From Streptomyces venezuelae (GTDB lineage: Bacteria; Actinomycetota; Actinomycetes; Streptomycetales; Streptomycetaceae), in the NCBI RefSeq assembly GCF_008642315.1, contig NZ_CP029192.1, forward strand, positions 4,588,001 to 4,652,000: 64,000 nucleotides of DNA. The letters are read 5' to 3'. How positions within the stretch are numbered: position 1 is the stretch's first letter; every line of letters starts with the position of its first letter. Both the position numbers and the translations under genes were made by a program. The notes beneath the pieces were generated by a model. The model was not told the DNA's origin. It saw only the letters and a list, made by a program, of their open reading frames with translations, and searched no databases. Of the stretch, positions 43,803-50,994 are shown in pieces.

Positions 43803-44155
43803 GCCGCGTCGGCGGCCGGGGCGGGGGTCAGGAGGTCGATGCGGTCGGCGCGGTAGGCGATGCCGTCCGCCAGCGAGCCGTTGAAGATGCGGGCCCACGG
43901 GGTGGCGAACAGTTCCACGGGCTTCACCGGCAGTCCCGGCTTGAGGCCGTTGGGGAGCCCGGTCTCCGGAACGGTGATCTTCAGGGCCTCGGCGCGGTCC
44001 TCCTCCATGAAGAAGAGGGTGATCGTCATCAACTTCGCGCCGGTCTCACGGTCGGTCGCGAACTGGGTCTTCTCGGCGTCCGCGTACTTGGGCACCGGCA
44101 GGGTGCCGACCATGAACGCAGCGGTCGGGAGCAAGCCAACACGGATACGGGCCAT
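43799..44155 (-). CDS. Conserved AICE-associated protein of unknown function
   Basis: This 118-residue protein is the first gene of the leftward replication-transfer operon and reads MARIRVGLLPTAAFMVGTLP, ATPWARIFNGSLADGIAYRA. It has no membrane helix or recognisable fold. Genes of this type are usual at this place in Streptomyces elements, as far as I recall. It is divergent from gntR across a 163-bp region, which likely holds the operon promoter. Confidence 0.7.
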   Translation of the reverse strand: MARIRVGLLPTAAFMVGTLPVPKYADAEKTQFATDRETGAKLMTITLFFMEEDRAEALKITVPETGLPNGLKPGLPVKPVELFATPWARIFNGSLADGIAYRADRIDLLTPAPAADAA

Positions 44156-44318
44156 GACAGTTGAGTCCCTTCGGTAGGAGCCTCACCACGAGGCGGCGAG
44201 GTGCGATCTATAGAACCTCGGTGACCTAGCACTGTCAAGTATCAAGTGTGAGCTAGATGTCTAGTGACCTATGTCAGCGGGGTGTGCTAGGGGAGCTAGG
44301 GGTGGCTACTCTGAGGGC
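44156..44318. promoter_or_regulatory. Divergent promoter/operator region of element 2 transfer operon
   Basis: The 163-bp spacer is AT-richer than its surroundings and holds repeated CTAG-containing sites: a palindrome CTAGATGTCTAG at 44253-44264, flanked by CCTAGCAC, GTGCTAGGGG and GAGCTAGGGG. These are probable GntR operator sites that let the regulator control the transfer operon and itself. Confidence 0.6.
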
Positions 44319-44816
44319 ATGACTCCCGCGCCAGACAAGAAGCAGGACCGCCGGCCGCCGTATCAGCACGCAGCCGACGAGCTCCGGCGCGAGATCATGC
44401 AAGGCCGCTTCAAGCCCGGTGAGCAGATGCCGCCCGTCCGCGAGCTGCAAGAACGCTTCGGGGTCGCCAACATGACCGCGAGAAGCGCCCTGAACGTGCT
44501 GCGGGACGAGGGACTGATCTACACCATTCACGGCCGGGGCAGCTTCGTCGCTGATGTCGCAGTCGGCGATGGCACGGGCGAATTCGCCATCGACTACACC
44601 CCGCCCGCCTGGTACCTGGCCAACGACCCCGAACGTGAGCCGACGGACGGCGAGAGCGAGGGCAGCGAGCCCGGGGCTTCCAAAACGGCCCCGCCCTCCC
44701 TCGCCGAAGTACTCACCGCGTTGCGCGATGAGATCCGCGTACTCAGCGCCGAGCATCAGGAGTTGCGCCGGGAAGTCGAGGAGCTGAAGAAGGCTCGACG
44801 CGATCCGCGGTCCTGA
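44319..44816 (+). CDS. GntR-family transcriptional regulator of the element
   Basis: The 165-residue protein has an N-terminal GntR winged HTH (YQHAADELRREIMQGRFKPG, LQERFGVANMTARSALNVL, HGRGSFVAD) and a short C-terminal coiled coil (LRDEIRVLSAEHQELRREVE), with no large effector domain. This is the KorSA/TraR-like repressor layout of Streptomyces elements. It is divergent from the transfer operon, whose promoter it probably represses. The remnant at 13001-13215 is the 3' half of a similar gene. Confidence 0.88.
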   Translation: MTPAPDKKQDRRPPYQHAADELRREIMQGRFKPGEQMPPVRELQERFGVANMTARSALNVLRDEGLIYTIHGRGSFVADVAVGDGTGEFAIDYTPPAWYLANDPEREPTDGESEGSEPGASKTAPPSLAEVLTALRDEIRVLSAEHQELRREVEELKKARRDPRS

Positions 44817-44967
44817 GCTGCACCACCTCGTGCCGTAGCTCCCGCGTCTCACGGCTGAGCCTGGCCACCATGGCCGCGATCTCACGGACCAGAGCAGACA
44901 CCTCTGCGGACTCCGGGCTGTGAATGACGCTCAACTCCCCTTCTATCTGGCCTACCTGGTCGGACAT
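44743..44967 (-). CDS. Small coiled-coil protein overlapping the gntR 3' end
   Basis: A 74-residue ORF with GGGGAGAC directly before its ATG at 44967. The product is a helical, charged protein (SALVREIAAMVARLSRETRE, then LRHEVVQLRTAD). The last 74 bp overlap gntR on the opposite strand, so part of its coding character could be a shadow, but its N-terminal two thirds lie outside gntR. Confidence 0.45.
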   Translation of the reverse strand: MSDQVGQIEGELSVIHSPESAEVSALVREIAAMVARLSRETRELRHEVVQLRTADRVEPSSAPRLPGATPDARR

Positions 44968-45144
44968 GTCTCCCCGTTCGCTGCCGTGCCATCGGTGCGT
45001 GCTGCGCGAGCCCGAGCGCAGCGGAGCTGTTCAGAGTTTCTTTACTGGATCAAGGCGGCCCGCCTGCGGCGTGCCGCGCGCGCTGGCGGCCGGGGGCCGC
45101 CGCCGCTCCATGTCTCCGCCACCGCTCCGGCGGCCCCCCGCCAC

Positions 45145-45312
45145 TCAGCGCGCAACAACGCCGAGACGGTCGAGGGGACCAGGAAGCAACTCGACCACTG
45201 CGAGCACCAGGACCAGGCCGACGAGCACCGAACCGAGGCCGCGTCGGAAGCGCCAAGGTCGGTCGACGGTGCGGGCCGTGACGCATTGAGGCAGCGTGGC
45301 TGAGACCGGCAC
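45145..45312 (-). CDS. Possible small membrane peptide
   Basis: A 55-residue frame with GTG at 45312 ends in one hydrophobic helix (GSVLVGLVLVLAVVELLPG). There is no clear ribosome binding site. It is listed because single-helix small proteins are common in AICEs and nothing else explains this stretch. 44968-45144 and 45313-45533 show no supported gene. Confidence 0.3.
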   Translation of the reverse strand: MPVSATLPQCVTARTVDRPWRFRRGLGSVLVGLVLVLAVVELLPGPLDRLGVVAR

Positions 45313-45533
45313 GGGGTTGATGGGGGCATACGTGGCGGGTGCTCGTTCGGCCGCCCCGCCGTCGTGGCTGACTTTCGGTGGCTGAGGTCAGAACTGGGGA
45401 TGCACGGGCCGCGCCGCAATGCTGTTTCCTTTCCGACTCGTCTGTGGGGACCCGGGGTTGCAGCCGAACCCGCGTTCGGGCACGCCGTTCACCCCGGTAC
45501 CATCGGCACCGGGGTCCTGAACAGGGATTCCAC

Positions 45534-45579
45534 GACCGGACCACCCGGAATGCTGTCCAGGCTGAGGGGTGGTCCGGTC
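45534..45579. terminator. Strong terminator hairpin
   Basis: GACCGGACCACCC (45534-45546) pairs with GGGTGGTCCGGTC (45567-45579) and is followed by TTTTG on the + strand. It lies 20 bp beyond the stop of the leftward small-gene operon and can act in both directions. Confidence 0.8.
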
Positions 45580-45599
45580 TTTTGTTGTCGGGTTAGGGG

Positions 45600-45719
45600 T
45601 CAGAGGGGAAGGGGGCCGGACGCCAGCGTGAAGCCGATGACCAGGCCGCAGGAGCCGGAGATCATGATGATCATCAGTGGCCCGGTGAACTGCCCCAACC
45701 ACGCGACCACTTTGCGCAT
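45600..45719 (-). CDS. Small single-helix membrane protein
   Basis: The 39-residue protein is mostly one membrane helix (GPLMIIMISGSCGLVIGFTL) after MRKVVAWLGQFT. GGAGGCGCACTTG precedes the ATG at 45719, which overlaps the previous stop (TGATG). Last of three coupled leftward genes. Function is unknown; a role in spread or surface exclusion is a guess. Confidence 0.6.
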   Translation of the reverse strand: MRKVVAWLGQFTGPLMIIMISGSCGLVIGFTLASGPLPL

Positions 45720-45955
45720 CAAGTGCGCCTCCAGGCTCGCCAGGGGCGCGTGATGATCTCGCGGTAGGTGTGGTGGGAGGGATGCTTGCCGCAGTGCTCC
45801 AGGACCCAGTCCTGAGGCGTCACCCAGTCCTCGCTGGCCGGTGAGGTCTCCTCGTCCACAGCGCACTGCATGGCGTAGGTCACCGGCTCCGAGTCGGGCT
45901 CAACGTCGGGTTCGAGGACCCATTGCTTGTACCGCAGGACGGCCCTGGGGCTCAC
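45719..45955 (-). CDS. DUF7848-like small protein
   Basis: This 78-residue protein (SPRAVLRYKQWVLEPDVEPD, TYAMQCAVDEETSPASEDW) resembles a family common on Streptomyces AICEs that I recall as DUF7848; function unknown. The GTG start at 45955 overlaps the previous stop (GTGA), and its own TGA overlaps the next ATG. The conserved Cys and His (QCAVDE, EHCGKHP) may bind metal. Confidence 0.6.
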   Translation of the reverse strand: MSPRAVLRYKQWVLEPDVEPDSEPVTYAMQCAVDEETSPASEDWVTPQDWVLEHCGKHPSHHTYREIITRPWRAWRRT

Positions 45956-46173
45956 AGTCCCCACCGCCTGTTGGCAACCGACACCTTGGAGCTCAACTCC
46001 TCGGACTGAGAGGGCTTGCAGAGCTCGTCGGGAGGGACGTCCCACTCGGTGCCCCCATGAGACGGACGAAGTTGCACGTACGGCCCCACGTGGTCCATGA
46101 CTATGCCCGACCTGCCGTTACGCGCATCCACCATGAGGGTGCCGACAGCCGGAAGGGACGCGTCGTCGATCAC
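45952..46173 (-). CDS. Conserved small AICE protein
   Basis: A 73-residue protein (VGTLMVDARNGRSGIVMDHV, GTEWDVPPDEL) with a small beta-barrel-like pattern. It is the first of three overlapping leftward genes. AGGAGG before the GTG at 46173 fixes the start. I know similar proteins next to DUF7848-type genes on Streptomyces elements, but no function. Confidence 0.65.
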   Translation of the reverse strand: MIDDASLPAVGTLMVDARNGRSGIVMDHVGPYVQLRPSHGGTEWDVPPDELCKPSQSEELSSKVSVANRRWGL

Positions 46174-46318
46174 TTCTGCCTCCTACTTGCCGACGGAGCA
46201 GACCGACTCCCAACCGGAGTGCTGCGTCACCCCGTAGGCAGTCGATATCCGTCCGTGCCCGTGCGCAGAAGCATCGGGTCGACAGGGGGGACCTTGGAAC
46301 AACCCCAAAACCCCACTT

Positions 46319-46361
46319 CGGGACGTCCCGCGTCGGGTAAAACGTCCCTAGTGCCGTCCCG
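46319..46361. promoter_or_regulatory. Operator-like CGTCCC sites before the XRE regulator
   Basis: A 12-bp palindrome CGGGACGTCCCG (46319-46330) is followed by half-sites ACGTCCC (near 46342) and CCGTCCCG (near 46354), all within 61 bp of the ATG at 46380. This suggests autoregulation of the XRE gene. The remaining 46174-46318 has no gene. Confidence 0.5.
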
Positions 46362-46379
46362 AGACTCAGGGGGAGACTC

Positions 46380-47126
46380 ATGCAGAACGAGAGACTACGA
46401 GCCGTCATGGCGGCCGGAGGATGGACGTACGCCGGACTCGCTAAGGCCGTTGAGGTCGACCCCAAGTCGGTTGAGCGGTGGGTGAATCTGGGCCGTACGC
46501 CGCGCCGTGCCACCGCCTTGGAGGCAGCTGAAGCCCTAGGAGAAGACGTGCACGCACTCTGGCCGGCGCTTCGCCAGGCCCGCGCCGCCCGCGCGATCAG
46601 CCCGGAACTCGTCGCCCTCTACGAACAACGGGCCGACCTCCCCGTATCCGCGTTCGTCGACATGATGACCCAGGCCCGTGAACGCATCGACGTTCTGGTC
46701 TACGCGGCCGTCTTCCTGCACGAGGCGTACCCGCGGCTCAACGATCTGCTGCGCGAACGAGCCGCCGAGGGCTGTTCCGTACGCATCGCAGTAGGCGACG
46801 CCGAAAGCCCGAACGTCCAAGCGCGCGGCCAGGAGGAGCGGTTCGGGCACGGCATCGAGTCCCGGTGCCGACTGGCCCTCATGCACTACCGACCTCTCGT
46901 CGGGGTATCCGGCATCGAGATAAGGACCCACGAAACGACGCTCTACAACTCCTTGTACCGGGCCGACGACCAACTACTGGTCAACGCCCACGTCTGGGGA
47001 GCGAACGCGTACGGTGCGCCGGTGTGGCACCTCCGCCGTAACGGGGAAGGCGGCATGTTCGACACCTACGGGCAGAGCTTCGACGCGGTCTGGGCGACGG
47101 CGAAGCCGGTACAGCAGGAGGAGTGA
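46380..47126 (+). CDS. XRE-type regulator with PLD-like/DUF5919-like C-terminal domain
   Basis: The 248-residue protein has an N-terminal HTH (MAAGGWTYAGLAKAVEVDPK, then VERWVNLGRTPRRATALEAA) and a C-terminal ~170-residue domain (ARERIDVLVYAAVFLHEAYP, SVRIAVGDAESPNVQARGQE) resembling the DUF5919 or phospholipase-D-like fold without the HKD motif. Its stop overlaps the Nudix ATG region. In pSAM2 a regulator (pra) and an immunity gene (pif) lie at this place; this pair may play those roles. CAGGGGGAGACTC precedes the ATG. Confidence 0.75.
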   Translation: MQNERLRAVMAAGGWTYAGLAKAVEVDPKSVERWVNLGRTPRRATALEAAEALGEDVHALWPALRQARAARAISPELVALYEQRADLPVSAFVDMMTQARERIDVLVYAAVFLHEAYPRLNDLLRERAAEGCSVRIAVGDAESPNVQARGQEERFGHGIESRCRLALMHYRPLVGVSGIEIRTHETTLYNSLYRADDQLLVNAHVWGANAYGAPVWHLRRNGEGGMFDTYGQSFDAVWATAKPVQQEE

Positions 47127-47599
47127 CCATGGCGCGCACCGAGTACTACGACGACCCGAACGCCCCGAAGCCGAACAGCATGGTTGTAGCGGCCTCAGCG
47201 GTCGTCACCGACGAACAGGGGCGCATCCTGCTTCAACGCCGCCGGGACAACGACCTTTGGGCGTTGCCAGGAGGCGGCATGGACCTCGCCGACTCCCTGC
47301 CCGGCACGGCGGTCCGCGAGGTCAAGGAGGAGACCGGCCTCGACGTCGAGATCACGGGCCTGGTCGGCACGTACACCGACCCGAAGCACATCATCGAGTA
47401 CACGGACGGCGAGGTCCGGCGACAGTTCAACGTCTGCTTCACCGCTCGCACCGTCAGTGGTCAGCTCGCGATCTCCAATGAGTCGACCGAACTGCGGTTC
47501 GTACGCGCGGAGGAGCTTGAGGAACTGCCGATGCACCACACGCAGCGACTCAGGCTCCGCCACTTCTTGGAGCGCCGTGAGCGCCCGTATCTGGGCTGA
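47123..47599 (+). CDS. Nudix hydrolase, Pif-like candidate
   Basis: The 158-residue protein has a Nudix box GGMDLADSLPGTAVREVKEE (then TGL), which fits GX5EX7REUXEEXGU except that Asp replaces the first Glu. The REVKEE metal-binding core is intact. pSAM2 Pif, the conjugal immunity factor, also carries a Nudix motif, so this gene may protect the host from redundant transfer. It overlaps the XRE gene stop by four bases in the ORF track sense and is cotranscribed; GTG or ATG 47129 is the alternative start after AGGAGG. Confidence 0.75.
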   Translation: MTMARTEYYDDPNAPKPNSMVVAASAVVTDEQGRILLQRRRDNDLWALPGGGMDLADSLPGTAVREVKEETGLDVEITGLVGTYTDPKHIIEYTDGEVRRQFNVCFTARTVSGQLAISNESTELRFVRAEELEELPMHHTQRLRLRHFLERRERPYLG

Positions 47600-47643
47600 A
47601 GGCGACGCAATTGAGTGTCCAGTGAGTTGGTAGGTTTCCTCTC

Positions 47644-48201
47644 ATGGCTGATACCGCGTGGGTGGCACTTATTACGGCTGGCTCGACATTGTCCGCTAGT
47701 GCCATAACGAGCCTTTTTGCGCATCTCGCTGTCAAGCGGCAGACGGCGAGTCAGGAGGAAATTCAAAAAGAGCAATTTAGGGATACGAGGGGAGAACGAA
47801 GTCGAGCCCTAAGACGCGAGGCGTACGCGGGTGTGCTGAATTGCCATTCGAGAGTTGAGCGAGAATTTCGGACGCTTTGGGAGGATGTCCCTTGTTGCGA
47901 GGCCGATGAATCAGCGCAGCTCAGTGCTGTGAAGACTGCAATCCATGAACTGCAGGAGAAAATCTTCCTAGCCGAGTTGGAGGGGCCTGCGGATATCGTT
48001 GTGTACACCTCTAGAATGATGCAGCTAGAAACGCAGCTCATGTCTGACTTTTATGAGGTATTGGCCCGGAATTGCGCGAGTGAGTTCCCGGCTAACCATT
48101 TCGATGATGGTAGTAAGGTGCTGGATGCCGAATTCGCTCGGCTCGATGTTCGTACTGACTTCACGCGCGAGGCAAGGGTCATACTCGGCGGCGTTTTGTA
48201 G
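47644..48201 (+). CDS. Membrane-anchored coiled-coil protein of unknown function
   Basis: This 185-residue protein has an N-terminal hydrophobic helix (WVALITAGSTLSASAITSLF) and a charged helical cytoplasmic part (KRQTASQEEIQKEQFRDTRG). It shows lower G+C than its neighbours, suggesting recent acquisition as cargo of element 2. No family is recognised. A single-helix plus coiled-coil layout is seen in some phage-defence effectors, but nothing here proves that. Confidence 0.65.
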   Translation: MADTAWVALITAGSTLSASAITSLFAHLAVKRQTASQEEIQKEQFRDTRGERSRALRREAYAGVLNCHSRVEREFRTLWEDVPCCEADESAQLSAVKTAIHELQEKIFLAELEGPADIVVYTSRMMQLETQLMSDFYEVLARNCASEFPANHFDDGSKVLDAEFARLDVRTDFTREARVILGGVL

Positions 48202-48513
48202 GGCTCTGGGTCTCGAAGGTCGGTGGGCGGTCAGGCTGGAGCTGCTTTTAGGCGAGTACTCGTTGCCTCCGTGAGCTTCCGGCACGTCTGGCGGTTTGTT
48301 GGGCTAAAGCGCGGCGTAGGCGTCATGCTTACTTAAGGGCTTGCCCGAAGGCGACTTCCTGAATCGGTGAAACCGACCACCGCAGCCACGACGCACTGCC
48401 TTGCTGTGAGCTCGATACGGACGTGGCTGGGCTTGAGCGAGGTGGAAAACATAGCCGTATTGCTGCTCTGCGGCTCGGCTGGTACGGCCCAGGCTGTGAG
48501 GGTGTAGCGCAGA
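48202..48513. other. Right-end stretch of element 2 without a gene
   Basis: About 310 bp between the last cargo gene and the arm site show stops in all frames or poor codon use. I see no gene. Confidence 0.5.
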
Positions 48514-48536
48514 TTGACGGCAGTTCTGACGGCAAC
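48514..48536. promoter_or_regulatory. Likely integrase/Xis arm site, right end of element 2
   Basis: TTGACGGCAG-ttc-TGACGGCAAC matches 38417-38440 in both decamers and orientation and lies 84 bp inside attR. Confidence 0.55.
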
Positions 48537-48620
48537 GACGACACACAGAGGCGCATGATTGCTAGTCTGAGCGAACGATCTAGGAGCCTTCTGGGACTCC
48601 TCACAATGGGGTGCCCGATC

Positions 48621-48664
48621 CTACGGATCAGAAGGTTGCAGGTTCGAATCCTGCCGAGTGCACA
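48621..48664. repeat. Attachment site attR, element 2
   Basis: An exact 44-bp copy of 38324-38367. It lacks the 5' half of the tRNA. Confidence 0.92.
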
Positions 48665-48669
48665 TGGAC

Positions 48670-48702
48670 AAGAGGCCCCCGGAGATGATCCGGGGGCCTC
48701 TT
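48670..48702 (+). terminator. Ancestral tRNA-Arg terminator
   Basis: A perfect 14-bp stem (48670-48683 with 48689-48702) and 5-nt loop, 5 bp after attR. Confidence 0.8.
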
Positions 48703-48731
48703 GCGTTGTCCGGGCGCGGGGAGTGACGGCT

Positions 48732-49610
48732 GTGGAGTGGCGTTGTGCGGGGCTCGGGTGGCCGGACGGGCGGCCCGTGCTGCGGTGGGACGGTGGGCGG
48801 CGCAGCGTTCTCGCGTACGGGCGGGACATCGGGTTCCGGGCCGTCGGGGAGCGGCGGTGCGTGGGGGCGCGGGGGAATCCGTGTCCGCTGCGGGCCGTCG
48901 TGCCGGGACCGGCGACTCAGGCGCGCTGCCCGGAGTGCGCGCGGCTCGACCGGGCGTTCTCGGTGGCGGCGGACGGGGTGCCCGACGATCCGCGGACGTA
49001 CCGGGTCTACCTCGCGTGGTTCGGTGCCGGGCTCGTGAAGGTGGGGATCACGGCGGAGGAGCGGGGCGCGGGGCGGCTTCTGGAGCAGGGGGCCGTGGCG
49101 TTCTGCTGGCTGGGGCACGGGCCGCTGATGGCGGCACGGCGTACGGAGGAGCTGCTGCGGGCGGCGCTCGGGGTGCCGGACCGGGTGCCGTACGCCCGCA
49201 AGCGCGGGCTCCGGGGGGCGCTGCCCGCGTGGCCGGAGCGGGAGAAGGAGCTCGCGGAGCTGCATGAGCGGGCGGTGGCGCTCGGCGGGTGGGCGGAGGC
49301 GCTGGAGCGGGTGCCGTTCGATGCCGTCGACCACGCGGGGGCGTTCGGGCTCGATGCCCGGGGCGGTCCGGCGGCGACGGGCGGCGTGGTGCGGGAGCTG
49401 GTCGACGGCGGGGCGGTCGCGGGGCGGTTGGTCGCGGCGGCCGGGCCCGACCTGCACCTGGAGGTGACGGGCGGGGGCGTGCTGGTGGTCGACACGCGGG
49501 TGCTCGTGGGGTGGGAGCTGGCCCCGGCCGACGCGGGGGCGGGGGTGACCGTTCCGGTGCGGGCCGTGGACGTCGTGGGCGGGGGTGCCGAGCAGGACGG
49601 GCTGTTCTGA
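48732..49610 (+). CDS. DUF2797 family protein
   Basis: The 292-residue protein has a zinc-type Cys pattern (VGARGNPCPLR, then ARCPECARLD), and a GIY-YIG-like segment YRVYLAWFGAGLVKVGITAE (then ERGAGRLLEQGA) around residue 95. This agrees with DUF2797, a family with a degenerate GIY-YIG-like core and unknown function. GTG 48732 with GGGGAG upstream is chosen; GTG 48723 is possible. Confidence 0.75.
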   Translation: MEWRCAGLGWPDGRPVLRWDGGRRSVLAYGRDIGFRAVGERRCVGARGNPCPLRAVVPGPATQARCPECARLDRAFSVAADGVPDDPRTYRVYLAWFGAGLVKVGITAEERGAGRLLEQGAVAFCWLGHGPLMAARRTEELLRAALGVPDRVPYARKRGLRGALPAWPEREKELAELHERAVALGGWAEALERVPFDAVDHAGAFGLDARGGPAATGGVVRELVDGGAVAGRLVAAAGPDLHLEVTGGGVLVVDTRVLVGWELAPADAGAGVTVPVRAVDVVGGGAEQDGLF

Positions 49611-49728
49611 GCCTCTTCCGAGCCTGTCGACCGGTTCTCCGACCGAATGGTCAAGTCCGGTCGACCGTTGGGCAAGGGCGGGCCGAAAAGGGTGGACGCG
49701 GGTGTGGTGCGGGCCCGAGTGTGGCGAC

Positions 49729-50073
49729 ATGAGTGATCACGCCACAGGTCCTGTCGGGCCCTTCGAACCGCCCTACTACTCCGTCGTCTTCTCCTCCGTG
49801 CGTACCGAGGGGGACAACGGCTACGGCGAGACCGCCGACCGCATGGACGAACTCGTCGCGGACGTACCCGGTTTCCTCGGCACCGAGTCGGCCCGCACGC
49901 CCGGCGGGCTCGGCATCACCGTCTCGTACTTCCGCGACGAGGCGGCCATCAAGGCCTGGCGCGGCAACCTGGAGCACCGTGCGGCCCAGCGCCGCGGGCG
50001 CGAGGACTGGTACGAGAAGTACGTCCTGCACGTCGCCAAGGTCGAGAGGAGCCACGGCTTTGTGCGGGAGTAG
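49729..50073 (+). CDS. Antibiotic biosynthesis monooxygenase-like (ABM) protein
   Basis: This 114-residue protein has the ferredoxin-like ABM fold: PPYYSVVFSSVRTEGDNGYG, VPGFLGTESARTP, GITVSYFRDEAAIKAWRGNL. Such proteins are cofactor-free oxygenases or small binding proteins of unknown substrate. It overlaps the following amidohydrolase by 14 bp, so they are probably one operon. Confidence 0.75.
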   Translation: MSDHATGPVGPFEPPYYSVVFSSVRTEGDNGYGETADRMDELVADVPGFLGTESARTPGGLGITVSYFRDEAAIKAWRGNLEHRAAQRRGREDWYEKYVLHVAKVERSHGFVRE

Positions 50074-50971
50074 CGAGGGCGCGGAAGCCGAGGCCGAGGC
50101 TGACGCCGTCGCCGTGCGGCGGGTCTGGGAGCGGCTCGGGCTGCCCGGACTCATCGACGTACACACGCACTTCATGCCGGATCGCGTGCTGCGGAAGGTG
50201 TGGGCGTACTTCGACTCCTTCGGGGCGCCGGGCACCGTCGAGTGGCCCATCACCTACCGGCACGAGGAGGAGCGGCGGGTCGCGCTGCTCGGGGAGTTCG
50301 GGGTGCGCGCCTTCACCTCGATGCTGTACCCGCACAAGGCGGGCATGGCGGAGTGGCTCAACGGCTGGGCCGCCGACTTCGCCCGCCGCACGCCCGGCTG
50401 TCTGCACACCGCGACGTTCTTCCCGGAGCCGGGCGTCGACCGGTACGTGCGGGAGGCCGTCGAGGCGGGCGCCCGGGTCTTCAAGTCGCATGTGCAGGTG
50501 GGCGGGTACGACCCCAACGACCCGCTGCTCGAACCGGTGTGGGGCCTGCTCGCCGAGGCCGGCATCCCCGTGGTCATGCACTGCGGTTCCGGCCCCGAGC
50601 CCGGCAAGCACACCGGCCCCGAGCCGGTCGCCGCGCTCCTCGCCCGCCACCCGCGGCTGCCGCTCGTCGTGGCGCACATGGGCATGCCCGAGTACGCCGA
50701 GTTCTTCGCCCTCGCCGAGCGGTACGAGGAGGTGCGCCTCGACACGACGATGGCGTTCACCGACTTCAGCGAGGGGCTCATGCCGTTTCCGGCACGGGAG
50801 CGGGGCAGGCTCGCCGACCTGGCCGGAAAGGTGCTGCTGGGCAGCGACTTCCCCAACATCCCGTATCCGTACGCGCATCAGCTGGAGTCCCTGGAACGGC
50901 TGGGGCTCGGGGACGCGTGGCTGCGCGGGGTGTTGTACGGGAACGCGGCCCGGGTGTTCGGAGTGGAGTGA
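50060..50971 (+). CDS. Metal-dependent amidohydrolase family protein
   Basis: The 303-residue protein is a TIM-barrel amidohydrolase (Amidohydro_2 type): LIDVHTHFMPDR (HxH metal motif), VVMHCGSG, VVAHMGMPEY and VLLGSDFPNIPY (metal Asp). Hydrolytic or decarboxylating substrates are typical; none is identifiable. The start is either TTG 50060, with GAGAGGAG upstream, or GTG 50114. It overlaps the ABM gene. Confidence 0.8.
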   Translation: MCGSSEGAEAEAEADAVAVRRVWERLGLPGLIDVHTHFMPDRVLRKVWAYFDSFGAPGTVEWPITYRHEEERRVALLGEFGVRAFTSMLYPHKAGMAEWLNGWAADFARRTPGCLHTATFFPEPGVDRYVREAVEAGARVFKSHVQVGGYDPNDPLLEPVWGLLAEAGIPVVMHCGSGPEPGKHTGPEPVAALLARHPRLPLVVAHMGMPEYAEFFALAERYEEVRLDTTMAFTDFSEGLMPFPARERGRLADLAGKVLLGSDFPNIPYPYAHQLESLERLGLGDAWLRGVLYGNAARVFGVE

Positions 50972-50994
50972 GGGGGGTGCTCCGGGGGGAGGCG

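Larger units (their letters stand above)
38324..48664. mobile_element. Apparently complete AICE (pSAM2-like conjugative integrative element) in tRNA-Arg
   Basis: A 10.3-kb element lies between identical 44-bp copies of the tRNA-Arg 3' end (38324-38367 and 48621-48664). It carries integrase, excisionase, RepSA-type initiator, SpdB-like protein and FtsK-like translocase in one leftward, partly overlapping operon. To the right are a divergent GntR regulator, several small coupled ORFs and an XRE-Nudix pair. All modules needed for excision, replication and transfer of double-stranded DNA are present with their key motifs, so it may be active. Confidence 0.92.

Noticed and set aside
48621..48664. 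A second tRNA-Arg gene
   Set aside because: Only the 3' half is present; it is attR of element 2.
48423..48731. Coding sequence extending the DUF2797 gene upstream through attR
   Set aside because: The frame is open only by chance across the att site and the terminator hairpin.
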